Source: Desulfurivibrio dismutans (GTDB lineage Bacteria; Desulfobacterota; Desulfobulbia; Desulfobulbales; Desulfurivibrionaceae). From it: a stretch of DNA of 64,000 nt. The DNA lies in contig NZ_JARGDQ010000003.1 of the NCBI RefSeq assembly GCF_029210385.1, positions 62,001-126,000 of the forward strand, given 5' to 3'. Every line of letters begins with the position of its first letter. Positions within the stretch are counted from its first letter, which is position 1. Below the pieces are notes generated by a model. That model searched no databases, was not told where the DNA came from, and saw only the letters and a program-made list of their open reading frames with translations. The translations under genes were made by a program, and so were the position numbers. Positions 32,475 to 41,042 of this stretch are shown here, one piece after another.

Positions 32475-33377
32475 TTAGCGTACTTCCTGACCGCGGACCG
32501 TACCGCCGCTGGCTGATACAGAACCATCCAGCACCGAGGCCACCCGGACAAAACGGTAAGGATCAATGGCCTCACCGTTGTAAAGAATGGTGTAATGCAG
32601 ATGTGGCCCGGTGCTTCGGCCGGTATTGCCCAACTGGGCGATTTCCTGGCCACGTTCCACCCGATCTCCCTTCTGGACCAGACTGCGCTGCAAGTGGAGA
32701 TAACGGGTTTCAAAACCGTTGCCATGGTCAATAACCATATAATTGCCATTGAATCGGGTGTACTTACTGGTGGTAACCACGCCGGCGGCAGGCGCCTTGA
32801 TTTTGGTCCCTACCCGGTTATGAATATCCAGGCCGTCATGCATGGCCGGCTGGCCGGTAAAGGGATCGCTGCGACGGCCGAATGGGGAAGTCAAAGTACC
32901 CGGAACCGGCGTACCCAAAGGCATGGATTCGAGAAAATTAAGGTAGTGATCAACCTTGAAAGTCAGGTCTCCGTAGGTGCCATCATCCAGACCGATATAA
33001 GGACCACCGATATTGCTCTCGCTTTCTCCGACCTCGATATCAATGTCCACGGCGCTCAAAATGGACTCAATGGCCTCGCTGCGTTTGCGCAGTTCTTCCA
33101 TGGCCGTGTCAAGCATCAAACGTTGCTTTTCTTCCTTTTCGACCGCCTGGGCCAGCATCTGCCGATGCTTGTCCTTGACCGCCGCCAGTTCGTATTTAAC
33201 CGCCGCACTTTTGGCCCGCAGGGTGACGTTTTCAACCGCCGCCTGCCAACCCACCCCACTGATTACCAGCAAGGCCACCAGCACCGATCCCAAAGCCATG
33301 ATGCGCCGTTTTCGAACGGAAAAGGAACGGGTCCTGCCATATTCACTGGTAACCATGAAATGCAGTTTCCTTCCCAT
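32475..33377 (-). CDS. Membrane-anchored M23 (LytM-type) peptidoglycan endopeptidase
   Basis: About 300 residues. One membrane helix (LGSVLVALLVISGVGWQ), a coiled coil (about 55-100), then an M23 domain: SPFGRRSDPFTGQPAMHDGLDI (HxxxD zinc site) and STGPHLHYTILYNG (HxH). The zinc ligands and catalytic histidines are present, so it should cut peptidoglycan cross-bridges. ATG 33377 (MGRKLHFMVTSEYGR) is used; a GTG four codons upstream is possible. Co-transcribed with bactofilin, which probably localises it. Confidence 0.92.
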   Translation of the reverse strand: MGRKLHFMVTSEYGRTRSFSVRKRRIMALGSVLVALLVISGVGWQAAVENVTLRAKSAAVKYELAAVKDKHRQMLAQAVEKEEKQRLMLDTAMEELRKRSEAIESILSAVDIDIEVGESESNIGGPYIGLDDGTYGDLTFKVDHYLNFLESMPLGTPVPGTLTSPFGRRSDPFTGQPAMHDGLDIHNRVGTKIKAPAAGVVTTSKYTRFNGNYMVIDHGNGFETRYLHLQRSLVQKGDRVERGQEIAQLGNTGRSTGPHLHYTILYNGEAIDPYRFVRVASVLDGSVSASGGTVRGQEVR

Positions 33378-33585
33378 GCTAGCCCCCACGCAGATTTAAA
33401 AATTCTTCTATTGACTGAAACAGTTCGGCGACGTCATAATAGCAGGAACCAACGACCCGAACCATAAAAAAATGACGCCTCTTCCACCTTGTCCTTATTT
33501 GTTCGGCCTTTTTTTTATGGAGCCACAATTATAACAAAAAAACATAACACTATTGCAACGGCCACCAGTTTTTTTTACCGACCTT

Positions 33586-34029
33586 ATGACTACCCCCAAA
33601 AACACCCTCGAAAGCCAAGTCAACCCACCAAAGCAGGCGGGGCCGGTAGCCGGCTTTGCCGCCTTGGTTGACCGTTATCTTGACGGTCTGGAGATGGAGG
33701 TAAGAACCAAAAGCCGCCTACCCATCCCGCCCCTTGATCAGCGTCGGCAAAAGCCCCTCCCTCCCCAAGAGGAATTGGACCTCCACGGCCTTACCACCCC
33801 GGAAGCGGAAAAAGCCATCAAACGTTTTGTCTCCGGCTGCCGGGAACTGCGTCTGACCACCCTACGGATCATCACCGGCAAAGGACTGCACTCCCAGGGC
33901 CCGCCGGTGCTGCCACCGGTGGCGGAAGCCACCCTGGAAACACTAAAGGAAGACAAAAAAGTGGCCTCCTTCCACTGGGAGAAAAAACGTCACAAGCGGG
34001 GTGGCGCATTAATTGTCTATCTGCCTTGA
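33586..34029 (+). CDS. Smr-domain protein (MutS2 C-terminal type)
   Basis: A 147-residue protein. The Smr core is clear: LDLHGLTTPEAEKAIKRFV, then LRIITGKGLHSQGPP (GKG loop), and KRGGALIVYLP at the end. Stand-alone Smr proteins are nucleases or RNA-binding factors; in recent work the domain cuts mRNA on stalled ribosomes. Nothing in this gene gives a more precise role. ATG 33586 was chosen over a TTG eleven codons upstream. Confidence 0.9.
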   Translation: MTTPKNTLESQVNPPKQAGPVAGFAALVDRYLDGLEMEVRTKSRLPIPPLDQRRQKPLPPQEELDLHGLTTPEAEKAIKRFVSGCRELRLTTLRIITGKGLHSQGPPVLPPVAEATLETLKEDKKVASFHWEKKRHKRGGALIVYLP

Positions 34030-34108
34030 CAGCCAATGTTGATGGCCTTGCAAAAGCCGTCGACCATATTATTTATCAATGTAAAACAAATAGTTAAAAA
34101 GCGTCCCA

Positions 34109-34145
34109 AGTCGGCGCCGCCGCTTTTTGCGACGCCGACAACTTT
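34109..34145 (+). repeat. 37-bp GC-rich hairpin repeat, copy 1
   Basis: Contains GTCGGCGCCGCCGC and GCGACGCCGAC on either side of a T-rich loop, so it can form a hairpin. Nearly identical to 34216-34252, 107 bp away. Its right half, GCTTTTTGCGACGCCGACAA, recurs on the other strand at 62094-62114. Confidence 0.75.
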
Positions 34146-34215
34146 GACACTCTCGCAAAAAACTACCAAATATATTGGTCGGCTATGCGGAAACAAGCAG
34201 TTACAATGCGTGCCC

Positions 34216-34252
34216 AGTCGGCGCCGCCGCTTTTGGCGACGCCGACAACTTT
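34216..34252 (+). repeat. 37-bp GC-rich hairpin repeat, copy 2
   Basis: Differs from the copy at 34109-34145 by one base in the loop (TTTTG for TTTTT). Both lie in the gap between the Smr gene and a small ORF. Confidence 0.75.
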
Positions 34253-34282
34253 CAACTTTTGTCCTTGGAGCTAAAGCCTATT

Positions 34283-34504
34283 ATGACGAGCCTGCAGGTT
34301 ACTTTTTTCACCCCCTACCCATTCTCCCAGGGGCAGAAAATCCGGATCACCGCCGGCCCTCGCCGGGGCGACTGGGAGGTCATGGAAATCACCGAACATA
34401 AAATAACTTTGCGCTGCCCGGTCTCAGGACGCCTGTTCAACTGGGACCGCTTCTGCTACTTCGCTGAAGACCACGCCGAAGAGACCTGGCCTCAGCAGGA
34501 TTAA
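34283..34504 (+). CDS. Small protein of unknown function (73 residues)
   Basis: The product starts MTSLQVTFFTPYPFSQGQKI and ends HAEETWPQQD. The pattern, with KIRITAGPRRGDWEVMEI and KITLRCPVSGRLFNWDRFCYF, looks like a small beta-barrel (SH3- or KOW-like). No family is recognised. GGAG at about 34267 may be its ribosome-binding site. It ends 17 bp before the P-type ATPase gene and may be co-transcribed with it. Confidence 0.68.
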   Translation: MTSLQVTFFTPYPFSQGQKIRITAGPRRGDWEVMEITEHKITLRCPVSGRLFNWDRFCYFAEDHAEETWPQQD

Positions 34505-34521
34505 CCAGAGCAGGAGGTTCT

Positions 34522-37239
34522 ATGCCGGAACAAAGCAAAGTCACCGACCAGCCATGGCACGCCTTGGCCCCGGAACAGGTTATCGGGCAATTGACCGCCG
34601 ACCAGGAAAAGGGCCTGCCGACTGAGGAAATCAAGCGCCGCCTGGAACGCTTCGGCCCCAACCAGCTGCCGCAGCCGGAAAGAACCGGGCCGCTTAAGCG
34701 TTTCCTGCTGCAGTTCCACAACGTGCTGATCTATGTCCTCATCGTCGCCGCCGCCGGCACCGCCTTTTTGCAGCACTGGGTGGATACCGGAGTGATCCTC
34801 GGGGTGGTGCTGATCAACGCCATCATCGGTTTTATCCAGGAAGGCAAGGCGGAAGAGGCCCTGGATGCCATCCGCAACATGCTCTCGCCCAAGGCGCTGG
34901 CCCTGCGCGATGGCCAGCGCCGCACGGTACCGGCCGAAGATCTGGTGCCCGGCGACATCGTCTTCCTCCAGGCCGGCGACCGGGTGCCCGCCGACCTGCG
35001 CCTGCTGCGCGCCCACAACCTGCGCATCGACGAGGCGGTACTCACCGGTGAATCGGTGGCGGCGGACAAGGGGACGGAAGCGGTGGCCAAAGAGGCCGAC
35101 CTGGGCGACCGGATGGGCATGGCCTTTTCCGGCACCCTGGTGGCCTTCGGCCAGGGTCGCGGGGTGGTGGTGGGCACCGGCGCTGATACCCAGATCGGTC
35201 GGATTTCGACCATGCTGGGCGAGGTGGAAACCCTCACCACGCCGCTGCTGCGTGATATCGCGGTGTTCGGCCGCTGGCTGTCGGCGGCCATCGTGGGGCT
35301 GGCCGCCGTCACCTTCGCCTTCGGCTACTGGGTGCGCGATTACGACATCATGGAGACCTTCCTGGCGACGGTCAGCCTGGCCGTCGCCGCCATCCCCGAG
35401 GGTCTGCCGGCCATCATGACCATCACCCTGGCCATCGGGGTGCAGCGCATGGCGGCCCGCAACGCCATCATCCGCCGCCTGCCGGCGGTGGAAACCCTGG
35501 GCTCGGTGACCACCATCTGCTCGGACAAGACCGGCACCCTGACCCGCAACGAAATGACCGTCAAATCCATGGTAACCGCCGAGCACACCTTCGAGATCGG
35601 CGGCGTCGGCTACGAACCCCACGGCGGTTTTTCCCTGGATGGCCAGGATGTCGACCCGGACGAGCAGCCGGTGCTGGCCGAGGCCCTGCGCGGCATCCTG
35701 CTCTGTAACGACGCCGAACTGCACCAGCGGGAGGGACAATGGGTGCTGGAGGGCGACCCCACCGAGGGCTCCCTGGTCACCGCCGCCCGCAAGGCGGGGC
35801 TGGACCAGCGGAAGACCAATGCAACCTACAGCCGGGATGACGTGATCCCCTTCGAATCATCCTACAAATTCATGGCCACCCTGCACCACCACCACGAGAA
35901 CAACCACCGTTTTATCTTCCTCAAGGGGGCGCCGGAGCGGGTGCTGGCCGTCTGCGACAAGGAGCGCACCGTAGACGGTGACCGGGAAATAGACACCGAC
36001 CGCTGGCAGCAACAGATGGATGAAATCGCCGCCCGCGGCCAGCGGCTGCTGGCGGTGGCGGTCAAGGAGGTGGCGGCGGACAAGAACACCCTGGAATTTC
36101 CGGACATCGAGGACGGCGGGCTCACCATGCTGGCGCTGTGCGGCATCATCGACCCACCTCGGGACGAGGCCATCGAGGCGGTACGCCTGTGCCAGGGAGC
36201 CGGCATAAGGGTGAAGATGATCACCGGCGATCACGGGGTTACCGCCCGGGCCATCGCCGACGCATTGGGCATTGCCACCGCCGGCGGGGTAATCACCGGC
36301 CAGCAGCTGGAGCAGATGTCCGACGCGGAGATGGAGCAGGCGGTGCGCGAGGTGGATGTCTTCGCCCGCGCCACCCCTGAGCACAAGCTGCGCCTGGTGC
36401 GCGCCATCCAGGCCAACCGGCAGGTGGTGGCCATGACCGGCGACGGGGTCAACGACGCCCCGGCCTTAAAGCGCGCCGACGTGGGGGTCGCCATGGGCAT
36501 CAAGGGCACCGAGGCCACCAAGGAGGTGGCCGAGATGGTGCTGGCCGACGACAACTTCGCCTCCATCGCCCACGCCGTAGAGGAAGGCCGAACGGTCTAC
36601 GACAATTTGCGCAAGGCCATCCTGTTTTTACTGCCCACCAACGGCGGCCAGGCCTTCACCATCGTCGCCGCCATCCTGCTGGGCCTGACCCTGCCACTGA
36701 CCCCGGTGCAGGTGCTGTGGGTGAACATGGTCACCGCCGTCACCCTGGCTTTGGCCCTGGCCTTCGAGCCCACCGAACCCGGCGCCATGGAGCGCCCCCC
36801 GCGCCCACCGGAAACCCCCATACTATCGGGTTTTCTGATCTGGCGGGTGGCCTTTGTTTCGGTGCTGCTGGTGGCCGGCACCTTCGGGCATTTTCTGTGG
36901 CTGGAGCAGCAGCAGGTGTCGGTGGAGTTCGCCCGCACCGTGGCCATCAATACCCTGGTGATGGGCCAGCTCTTCTATCTCTTCAACAGCCGCTACATCC
37001 TGGAGCCGGTGTTCAACCGCGCCGGGCTGCTGGGCAGCCGGGCGGTGCTCATCGCCATCGGCGTGCTGATCGTCCTGCAGGGGCTTTTCACCTACGCCCC
37101 GCCGCTCCAGTTCCTGTTCGGCACCGCCCCCATCGGGCTTAGCGACTGGGGCCGCATCCTGGCCTTCGGACTGCTGCTGTTCGTGCTGGTGGAGGTGGAA
37201 AAGGCTTTCCTCAAGCGCCGGGTGCAGGCCCATCACTAA
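34522..37239 (+). CDS. P2-type cation-transporting ATPase (CtpF/calcium-pump-like)
   Basis: A 905-residue P-type ATPase. Order: actuator domain LTGESVAADK, M4 motif VAAIPEGLPAIMT, phosphorylation motif CSDKTGTLTRNEMT, nucleotide site FLKGAPERVL, hinge TGDGVNDAPALKRADVGVAMG. The M6 stretch VNMVTAVTLALALAFEPTEP has Ala where SERCA has the calcium-ligand Asp of NxxTD. Mycobacterial CtpF-like pumps share this pattern as I recall it. Substrate may be Ca2+ or another cation. The start MPEQSKVTDQPW follows AGCAGGAGGTTCT. Confidence 0.92.
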   Translation: MPEQSKVTDQPWHALAPEQVIGQLTADQEKGLPTEEIKRRLERFGPNQLPQPERTGPLKRFLLQFHNVLIYVLIVAAAGTAFLQHWVDTGVILGVVLINAIIGFIQEGKAEEALDAIRNMLSPKALALRDGQRRTVPAEDLVPGDIVFLQAGDRVPADLRLLRAHNLRIDEAVLTGESVAADKGTEAVAKEADLGDRMGMAFSGTLVAFGQGRGVVVGTGADTQIGRISTMLGEVETLTTPLLRDIAVFGRWLSAAIVGLAAVTFAFGYWVRDYDIMETFLATVSLAVAAIPEGLPAIMTITLAIGVQRMAARNAIIRRLPAVETLGSVTTICSDKTGTLTRNEMTVKSMVTAEHTFEIGGVGYEPHGGFSLDGQDVDPDEQPVLAEALRGILLCNDAELHQREGQWVLEGDPTEGSLVTAARKAGLDQRKTNATYSRDDVIPFESSYKFMATLHHHHENNHRFIFLKGAPERVLAVCDKERTVDGDREIDTDRWQQQMDEIAARGQRLLAVAVKEVAADKNTLEFPDIEDGGLTMLALCGIIDPPRDEAIEAVRLCQGAGIRVKMITGDHGVTARAIADALGIATAGGVITGQQLEQMSDAEMEQAVREVDVFARATPEHKLRLVRAIQANRQVVAMTGDGVNDAPALKRADVGVAMGIKGTEATKEVAEMVLADDNFASIAHAVEEGRTVYDNLRKAILFLLPTNGGQAFTIVAAILLGLTLPLTPVQVLWVNMVTAVTLALALAFEPTEPGAMERPPRPPETPILSGFLIWRVAFVSVLLVAGTFGHFLWLEQQQVSVEFARTVAINTLVMGQLFYLFNSRYILEPVFNRAGLLGSRAVLIAIGVLIVLQGLFTYAPPLQFLFGTAPIGLSDWGRILAFGLLLFVLVEVEKAFLKRRVQAHH

Positions 37240-37287
37240 AGATCCGCCGACAGGGCTTCAAAAAAGAGGAGACCGGGGAGACCGGCT

Positions 37288-37764
37288 TCAAACGCCGTAA
37301 AAAACGGCCAGGATAACAATAAATAAGGAAAGACCGGCCAGCATGAAAAGAGGCACCAGGGCCTCTTTCACCGGATAGTTGAAGTCGGCAATATGAAGGC
37401 TGAAAGCGGCGCTGCTGGCAATAATGAACGGCAGCAGCGCCGGGAGCCCCAACAGGGACCAGACATCAACCCCCAGATCAAACCAGAACAGCACCGCCGC
37501 CAGCGACACCAGACAAATCAAAAAGGTACTCAGGGAAAAAAAGAGCTTCGCCAGCGAATACATCAGGGAGTACCAACCGAACCCCTCAAAGGCCCGGGTA
37601 ATACCGGGCAGAGCGAGGGCCACCACGGTACCGATACCCAGCACCGGATAGGCCTGGTCGGAGACATACCGCCCCAGCAGATCGACAAACGGAAAAAAGT
37701 CTATCCCGTAAACAAACCGGGCGGCGACCCAGAGCAGTGTGAGAAAGGTCAGTATTTTCAGCAT
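37288..37764 (-). CDS. Four-to-five-helix membrane protein of unknown function
   Basis: 158 residues with hydrophobic helices at about 1-20, 40-57, 68-95, 105-125 and 135-157 (MLKILTFLTLLWVAARFVYG ... LFIVILAVFYGV). No motif or family is recognised, and there are few charged residues. It lies 42 bp downstream of the PII-like gene on the same strand, so the two may be co-transcribed. Confidence 0.72.
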   Translation of the reverse strand: MLKILTFLTLLWVAARFVYGIDFFPFVDLLGRYVSDQAYPVLGIGTVVALALPGITRAFEGFGWYSLMYSLAKLFFSLSTFLICLVSLAAVLFWFDLGVDVWSLLGLPALLPFIIASSAAFSLHIADFNYPVKEALVPLFMLAGLSLFIVILAVFYGV

Positions 37765-37806
37765 CCGCGCTTCAACTCCGCCGGCGATGCGGCAGGACTT
37801 TTGTAT

Positions 37807-38112
37807 TTACAAAAAGCCCACGGCGCGATCTAGTTTATGCAAGAAAGCAAATCCCCGGCCTTTTTCCTCCAGCCGAGCGGCTTTAACCACAGCATTGAAC
37901 ACCGCATCGGTTTCTTCAATCCGGGTCACAATGAGGACAATTTCCTTTTCCGGCCGAATGAAACGACCGGCTAAACCAAGCTGCTGACGGATCCCGGTGC
38001 CACGGCCGAAATAAATGGTGGCCCCTTCAGCCCCGGCCGCAATCGCCGCGTCCACGACATTGTCAGCATCTCCACGCTGCACGATACAGGTAATCAGATT
38101 GGGATTGGACAC
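37807..38112 (-). CDS. PII-like signalling protein
   Basis: 101 residues related to the PII superfamily but distinct from GlnK. It opens MSNPNLITCIVQRGDADNVV, then GAEGATIYFGRGTGIRQ, EKEIVLIVTRIEETDAVF and AFLHKLDRAVGFL. The short T-loop region (YFGRGTGIRQQLGLAGR) lacks the uridylylated tyrosine. Members of this type commonly accompany membrane transporters such as DUF1538 proteins; here the neighbour is a small unknown membrane protein. The effector nucleotide cannot be told. Confidence 0.82.
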   Translation of the reverse strand: MSNPNLITCIVQRGDADNVVDAAIAAGAEGATIYFGRGTGIRQQLGLAGRFIRPEKEIVLIVTRIEETDAVFNAVVKAARLEEKGRGFAFLHKLDRAVGFL

Positions 38113-38257
38113 GTTTCTCTCGCTGGCATGGTTTTAAAAATGACCCTATATGGCCCTCTGCCGTCCCGGCCAGTAAGGTACTATACCTCTGCAGTATCAG
38201 CTTGACCACCGGTAAAGTCAAGGAAAAAAGCCGCACGATCAGCGACATCAACATTAC

Positions 38258-38761
38258 TTAATGCCGCAGATAATGTTCCAACGGCATGGTGTAGCGGGTT
38301 TCCGTGGCCAGTTTTTCCGCCGCAGCAAAACCGGCTTTTTCAAACACCTTTTTGGAACGCCGATTTTCCCGGTGAATGGTCGCCACAACCTGTTCCTTGC
38401 GCCACTCAAAAAAGGCATGCCGAGCCGCCTGGCGGATCGCCTGCCGCCCGTAACCCTGGCTCCAGTGGCGGCGCTCACCGATCACCACCACGATCTCCGC
38501 CTGTTCCCTTTTGGGCACCAGCCGGACAAAGCCGATGGGTCCTTCCGAGGGCAGGGTGACCAGAAAAAAGCTGCCGTTACGATTGAAATGAGGGGAATAA
38601 ATTGGTAACTGCGTGCGGGACAGCAGGTTTTTTAGTTCATGGTCGATATTCTGATCTTCATTAAGATACTCCGTGATATCTTCGTCGGCCATCCACTCGG
38701 CCATTTTTTCCACGTCCTGCCGATAAACCTCGCGCCGTAACTCCACGCCCTCCTGCAACAC
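38258..38761 (-). CDS. GNAT-family N-acetyltransferase (RimJ/RimL-like)
   Basis: 167 residues from a GTG start with AAGGAGATGAGTC upstream. The acetyl-CoA loop appears as RRHWSQGYGRQAIRQAARHA (QxxGxG/A type) and the closing strand as NRRSKKVFEKAGFAAAEKL. It resembles the RimJ/RimL group, which acetylate protein N termini or small amines. The substrate is unknown. Confidence 0.85.
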   Translation of the reverse strand: MLQEGVELRREVYRQDVEKMAEWMADEDITEYLNEDQNIDHELKNLLSRTQLPIYSPHFNRNGSFFLVTLPSEGPIGFVRLVPKREQAEIVVVIGERRHWSQGYGRQAIRQAARHAFFEWRKEQVVATIHRENRRSKKVFEKAGFAAAEKLATETRYTMPLEHYLRH

Positions 38762-39313
38762 GACTCATCTCCTTGTTCTGTTCTTGTTTTAATAGTAACT
38801 ATCCAGCTCATTCTGGCACGTAACTGTTCAGCAGTGCCCCAGGTTGCGGCGACCAGGTCGGCGTAGCGTACATCAGGTACTCAAGCCGACCTGATCGCCG
38901 CAAGATGGGGTGCTGCTTGACAGTTACTTTTAATCAAATAATCCCGTCGCCAGAACGGCGGTAAAAGTCGGGCAGGGTAAAGGCTTACTCTTCCTTTGTC
39001 AAGGGGACCAGTCCGCCGAAAAACTTGCAACTTGCGCGGCCATCACTTAGTTTGCAACTCGTTGCGACGGCCACCCACAACCGCTACCACAAATTTCTGG
39101 AATATGGCGACGCCGAGAATTATCGCCGCAAGCTGGAAGAAATACGGCGAGATTTCGAAGATCTCGAGTAATGACCAATCGTTGCCTTCTGCCACATTGT
39201 ACGATCTTTCCGGGAACAATTATGTTTACATTATGTCTCCATCTTGGCAGCCCCGACAGCCCTCTGTCATCAGGCGTATAACTCAACAACTGCAAAATCC
39301 GGAGAACCTGCGC
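38762..39313. other. Intergenic region with palindromic copy F and an ORF remnant
   Basis: 550 bp between divergent genes. Copy F occupies 38820-38927. A frame open from 38965 to the TAA at 39169-39171 ends in a coding-like stretch (YHKFLEYGDAENYRRKLEEI), but lacks an ATG and an identifiable family. It may be the last part of a lost gene. The remainder up to the lipoprotein start has no clear signal. Confidence 0.5.
38820..38927 (-). repeat. Large palindromic element, copy F
   Basis: The outer arm GTAACTGTTCAGCAG pairs, with small bulges, with CTGCTTGACAGTTAC. The core is oriented as in copy E, with CCCCAGGTTGC/GCAAGATGGGG and AGGTCGG/CCGACCT pairs. It lies about 60 bp upstream of the GNAT start codon, not after a stop codon. 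Confidence 0.9.
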
Positions 39314-39709
39314 ATGCTAACACAAACATCAAACAGGACGATCAAACTGCTTGTCCCATTAAAGCTGTTAAGCCTACTGTTTTTCGTCCTGCTGCTAAGC
39401 GGCTGCGGCAAGGACACCTATGGTGAGGGGATTGACCCCAACGCCCCTCGGGTGGCGGTGCAGGATATTTTCCTGCAACCGCAACTGCTGAACCAGAAAG
39501 TTACGGTGCAGGGCACGGTCTATACCCAGTGTGAATCAAACGGCTGCTGGTTCGTCCTCCAGGATGACACCGCCCAGATTTATATCGATCTTTCCACCAA
39601 CAACTTCGAGTTGCCGCCCATGCCCGGCCGCCGGGTGCAGGCCACCGGCACCGTCACCACCTTCCAGAACAACCTGCTGTTGATTGCGCAAGGGGTGGAG
39701 ACCATATGA
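39314..39709 (+). CDS. OB-fold-like lipoprotein linked to an ABC transporter
   Basis: 131 residues. A lipoprotein signal ends in VLLLSGCGKD, with the lipidated Cys near residue 29. The mature part (VTVQGTVYTQCESNGCWFVL, then RRVQATGTVTTF) looks like a small OB-fold. It carries a Cys-x4-Cys pair that could bind metal or form a disulfide. Its stop overlaps the start of the permease gene (ATATGAGC), so the products probably work together. ATG 39314 is followed by a basic segment and a hydrophobic core, as expected. Confidence 0.78.
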   Translation: MLTQTSNRTIKLLVPLKLLSLLFFVLLLSGCGKDTYGEGIDPNAPRVAVQDIFLQPQLLNQKVTVQGTVYTQCESNGCWFVLQDDTAQIYIDLSTNNFELPPMPGRRVQATGTVTTFQNNLLLIAQGVETI

Positions 39710-40875
39710 GCGGCATGTTGAAACTATCCGTCCAGAACCTGCTGCGCCACCGGACCCGCAGTTTTTTGACCATGCTGGGGATTGCCGCCGCAGTGGGTGT
39801 GCTTTTCTCGGTCTTTTCCTTCAACCGCGGCTTTGACCAGGGGCTGGCCCGGGAGCTGCAGGCCACCGGGCTGCACTTTATGGTGGTGCCGGTGGGCTGC
39901 GCCCACGAGGTGGCGGCTCTGGTCCTGCACGGCACGGTGGTGCCCAAATATCTTGATGCCACGGTCATCGATGATGTCCGCAGCACCGACGGGGTGGAGT
40001 TTGCCACCCCCATTCTGGTGGCCCAGTTGCCCAACCCGGACCGGCACCGTATCGACCTGATTTATGGCGTGGAGATGGAAGTATTGCGGGAGATCAAGCC
40101 CGACTGGCAGATCACCGGCGAGATTCCCACCGCCCCCCATGAAATGCTGATGGGCTACGACGTGGCCGAACACGCCGGGTTGACGCTGGGTGACGAGTTT
40201 CGTTACCCAGCCGTCGATGAAACCTTCGTCGTCACCGGCATCATCGGCCGCACCAACAGCCAGGACGACGCCTTTGTCTATCTCGATATCGCCACCGCCC
40301 AGCGGCTGATGGACAACCCCGACGGAGCCACCGCCATCGGGGTCAAGGTGGCCAGCCCCGAACGGATGGGTTCCATCATCAGCGAACTGGAAGAGGCGGT
40401 GCCCGGCATCCAGACCGTCACCATGAGCCAGGTAATGAACTCGGTGGCCAACGTGGCCGCCTCGGCCAAGTCCCTGAGCCTGGCCATCGCCCTGGTGGCG
40501 CTGGTGATCGGCGCGGTGGGGGTGATGAACTCGATTCTCATGGCAGTTTTTGAACGCTCCCAGGAAATCGGCATGATGCGGGCCATCGGAGCTTCGCGCT
40601 GGAACATTTTCCAGATCATCCTGAAAGAGACCACCATCCTCACCATGGTCGGCGGGGCGGCGGGCATTGCCCTTGCCACCGTGGGCGCCAGGTTGATTGA
40701 AAACTACGTACGCCGGATCATGCCCTATGTGCCCGGCGGCGACATGCTGAGCTTCGATCCGCTGCTGGCCCTGGCCTGTGTGGGTTTCGCCCTGGTGGTG
40801 GGGGTCGGCGCCGGGCTCTATCCGGCCTGGAAGGCCTCCCGAATCAACCCCATAGAAGCCATCAAAGGCTCGTAA
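39706..40875 (+). CDS. MacB/FtsX-type ABC transporter permease
   Basis: 389 residues. An N-terminal helix (RSFLTMLGIAAAVGVLFSV), a large periplasmic domain, and three C-terminal helices with the MacB signature ERSQEIGMMRAIGASRWNIF, ending in ASRINPIEAIKGS. The periplasmic part holds PVGCAHEVAALVLHG, whose Cys and His may bind a metal. MacB-like systems move lipoproteins or small molecules across the periplasm by mechanotransmission, without a pore. The stop codon lies inside palindromic copy G. Confidence 0.9.
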   Translation: MSGMLKLSVQNLLRHRTRSFLTMLGIAAAVGVLFSVFSFNRGFDQGLARELQATGLHFMVVPVGCAHEVAALVLHGTVVPKYLDATVIDDVRSTDGVEFATPILVAQLPNPDRHRIDLIYGVEMEVLREIKPDWQITGEIPTAPHEMLMGYDVAEHAGLTLGDEFRYPAVDETFVVTGIIGRTNSQDDAFVYLDIATAQRLMDNPDGATAIGVKVASPERMGSIISELEEAVPGIQTVTMSQVMNSVANVAASAKSLSLAIALVALVIGAVGVMNSILMAVFERSQEIGMMRAIGASRWNIFQIILKETTILTMVGGAAGIALATVGARLIENYVRRIMPYVPGGDMLSFDPLLALACVGFALVVGVGAGLYPAWKASRINPIEAIKGS

Positions 40876-40979
40876 ACGGGCAGCAGCACCGCACCTTGCG
40901 GCGATCGGACCGACTTGCGTACCGGTGTACGCGGCGCCGGTCCGCTTGCCGCAATCTGCGGCACTGCTGCCCGTTTACG
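40871..40979 (+). repeat. Large palindromic element, copy G
   Basis: The most regular copy. The outer arms CGTAAACGGGCAGCAG and CTGCTGCCCGTTTACG are perfectly complementary and include the TAA stop of the permease gene. The core shows GCGGCGATCGGACCG opposite CGGTCCGCTTGCCGC around the central GCGTACCGGTGTACGC. It separates the permease from its ATPase gene within one operon. Confidence 0.92.
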
Positions 40980-41042
40980 GACGGTCGGACGGCTTAACAG
41001 CAAGTTTGTTGGAGCACGGAAATTTAGGCAAGGAATATAAAA

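Noticed and set aside
38996-39313. N-terminal extension of the OB-fold lipoprotein gene to a TTG or GTG far upstream
   Set aside because: The lipoprotein signal peptide begins at ATG 39314; residues before it are not membrane- or protein-like and would bury the signal.
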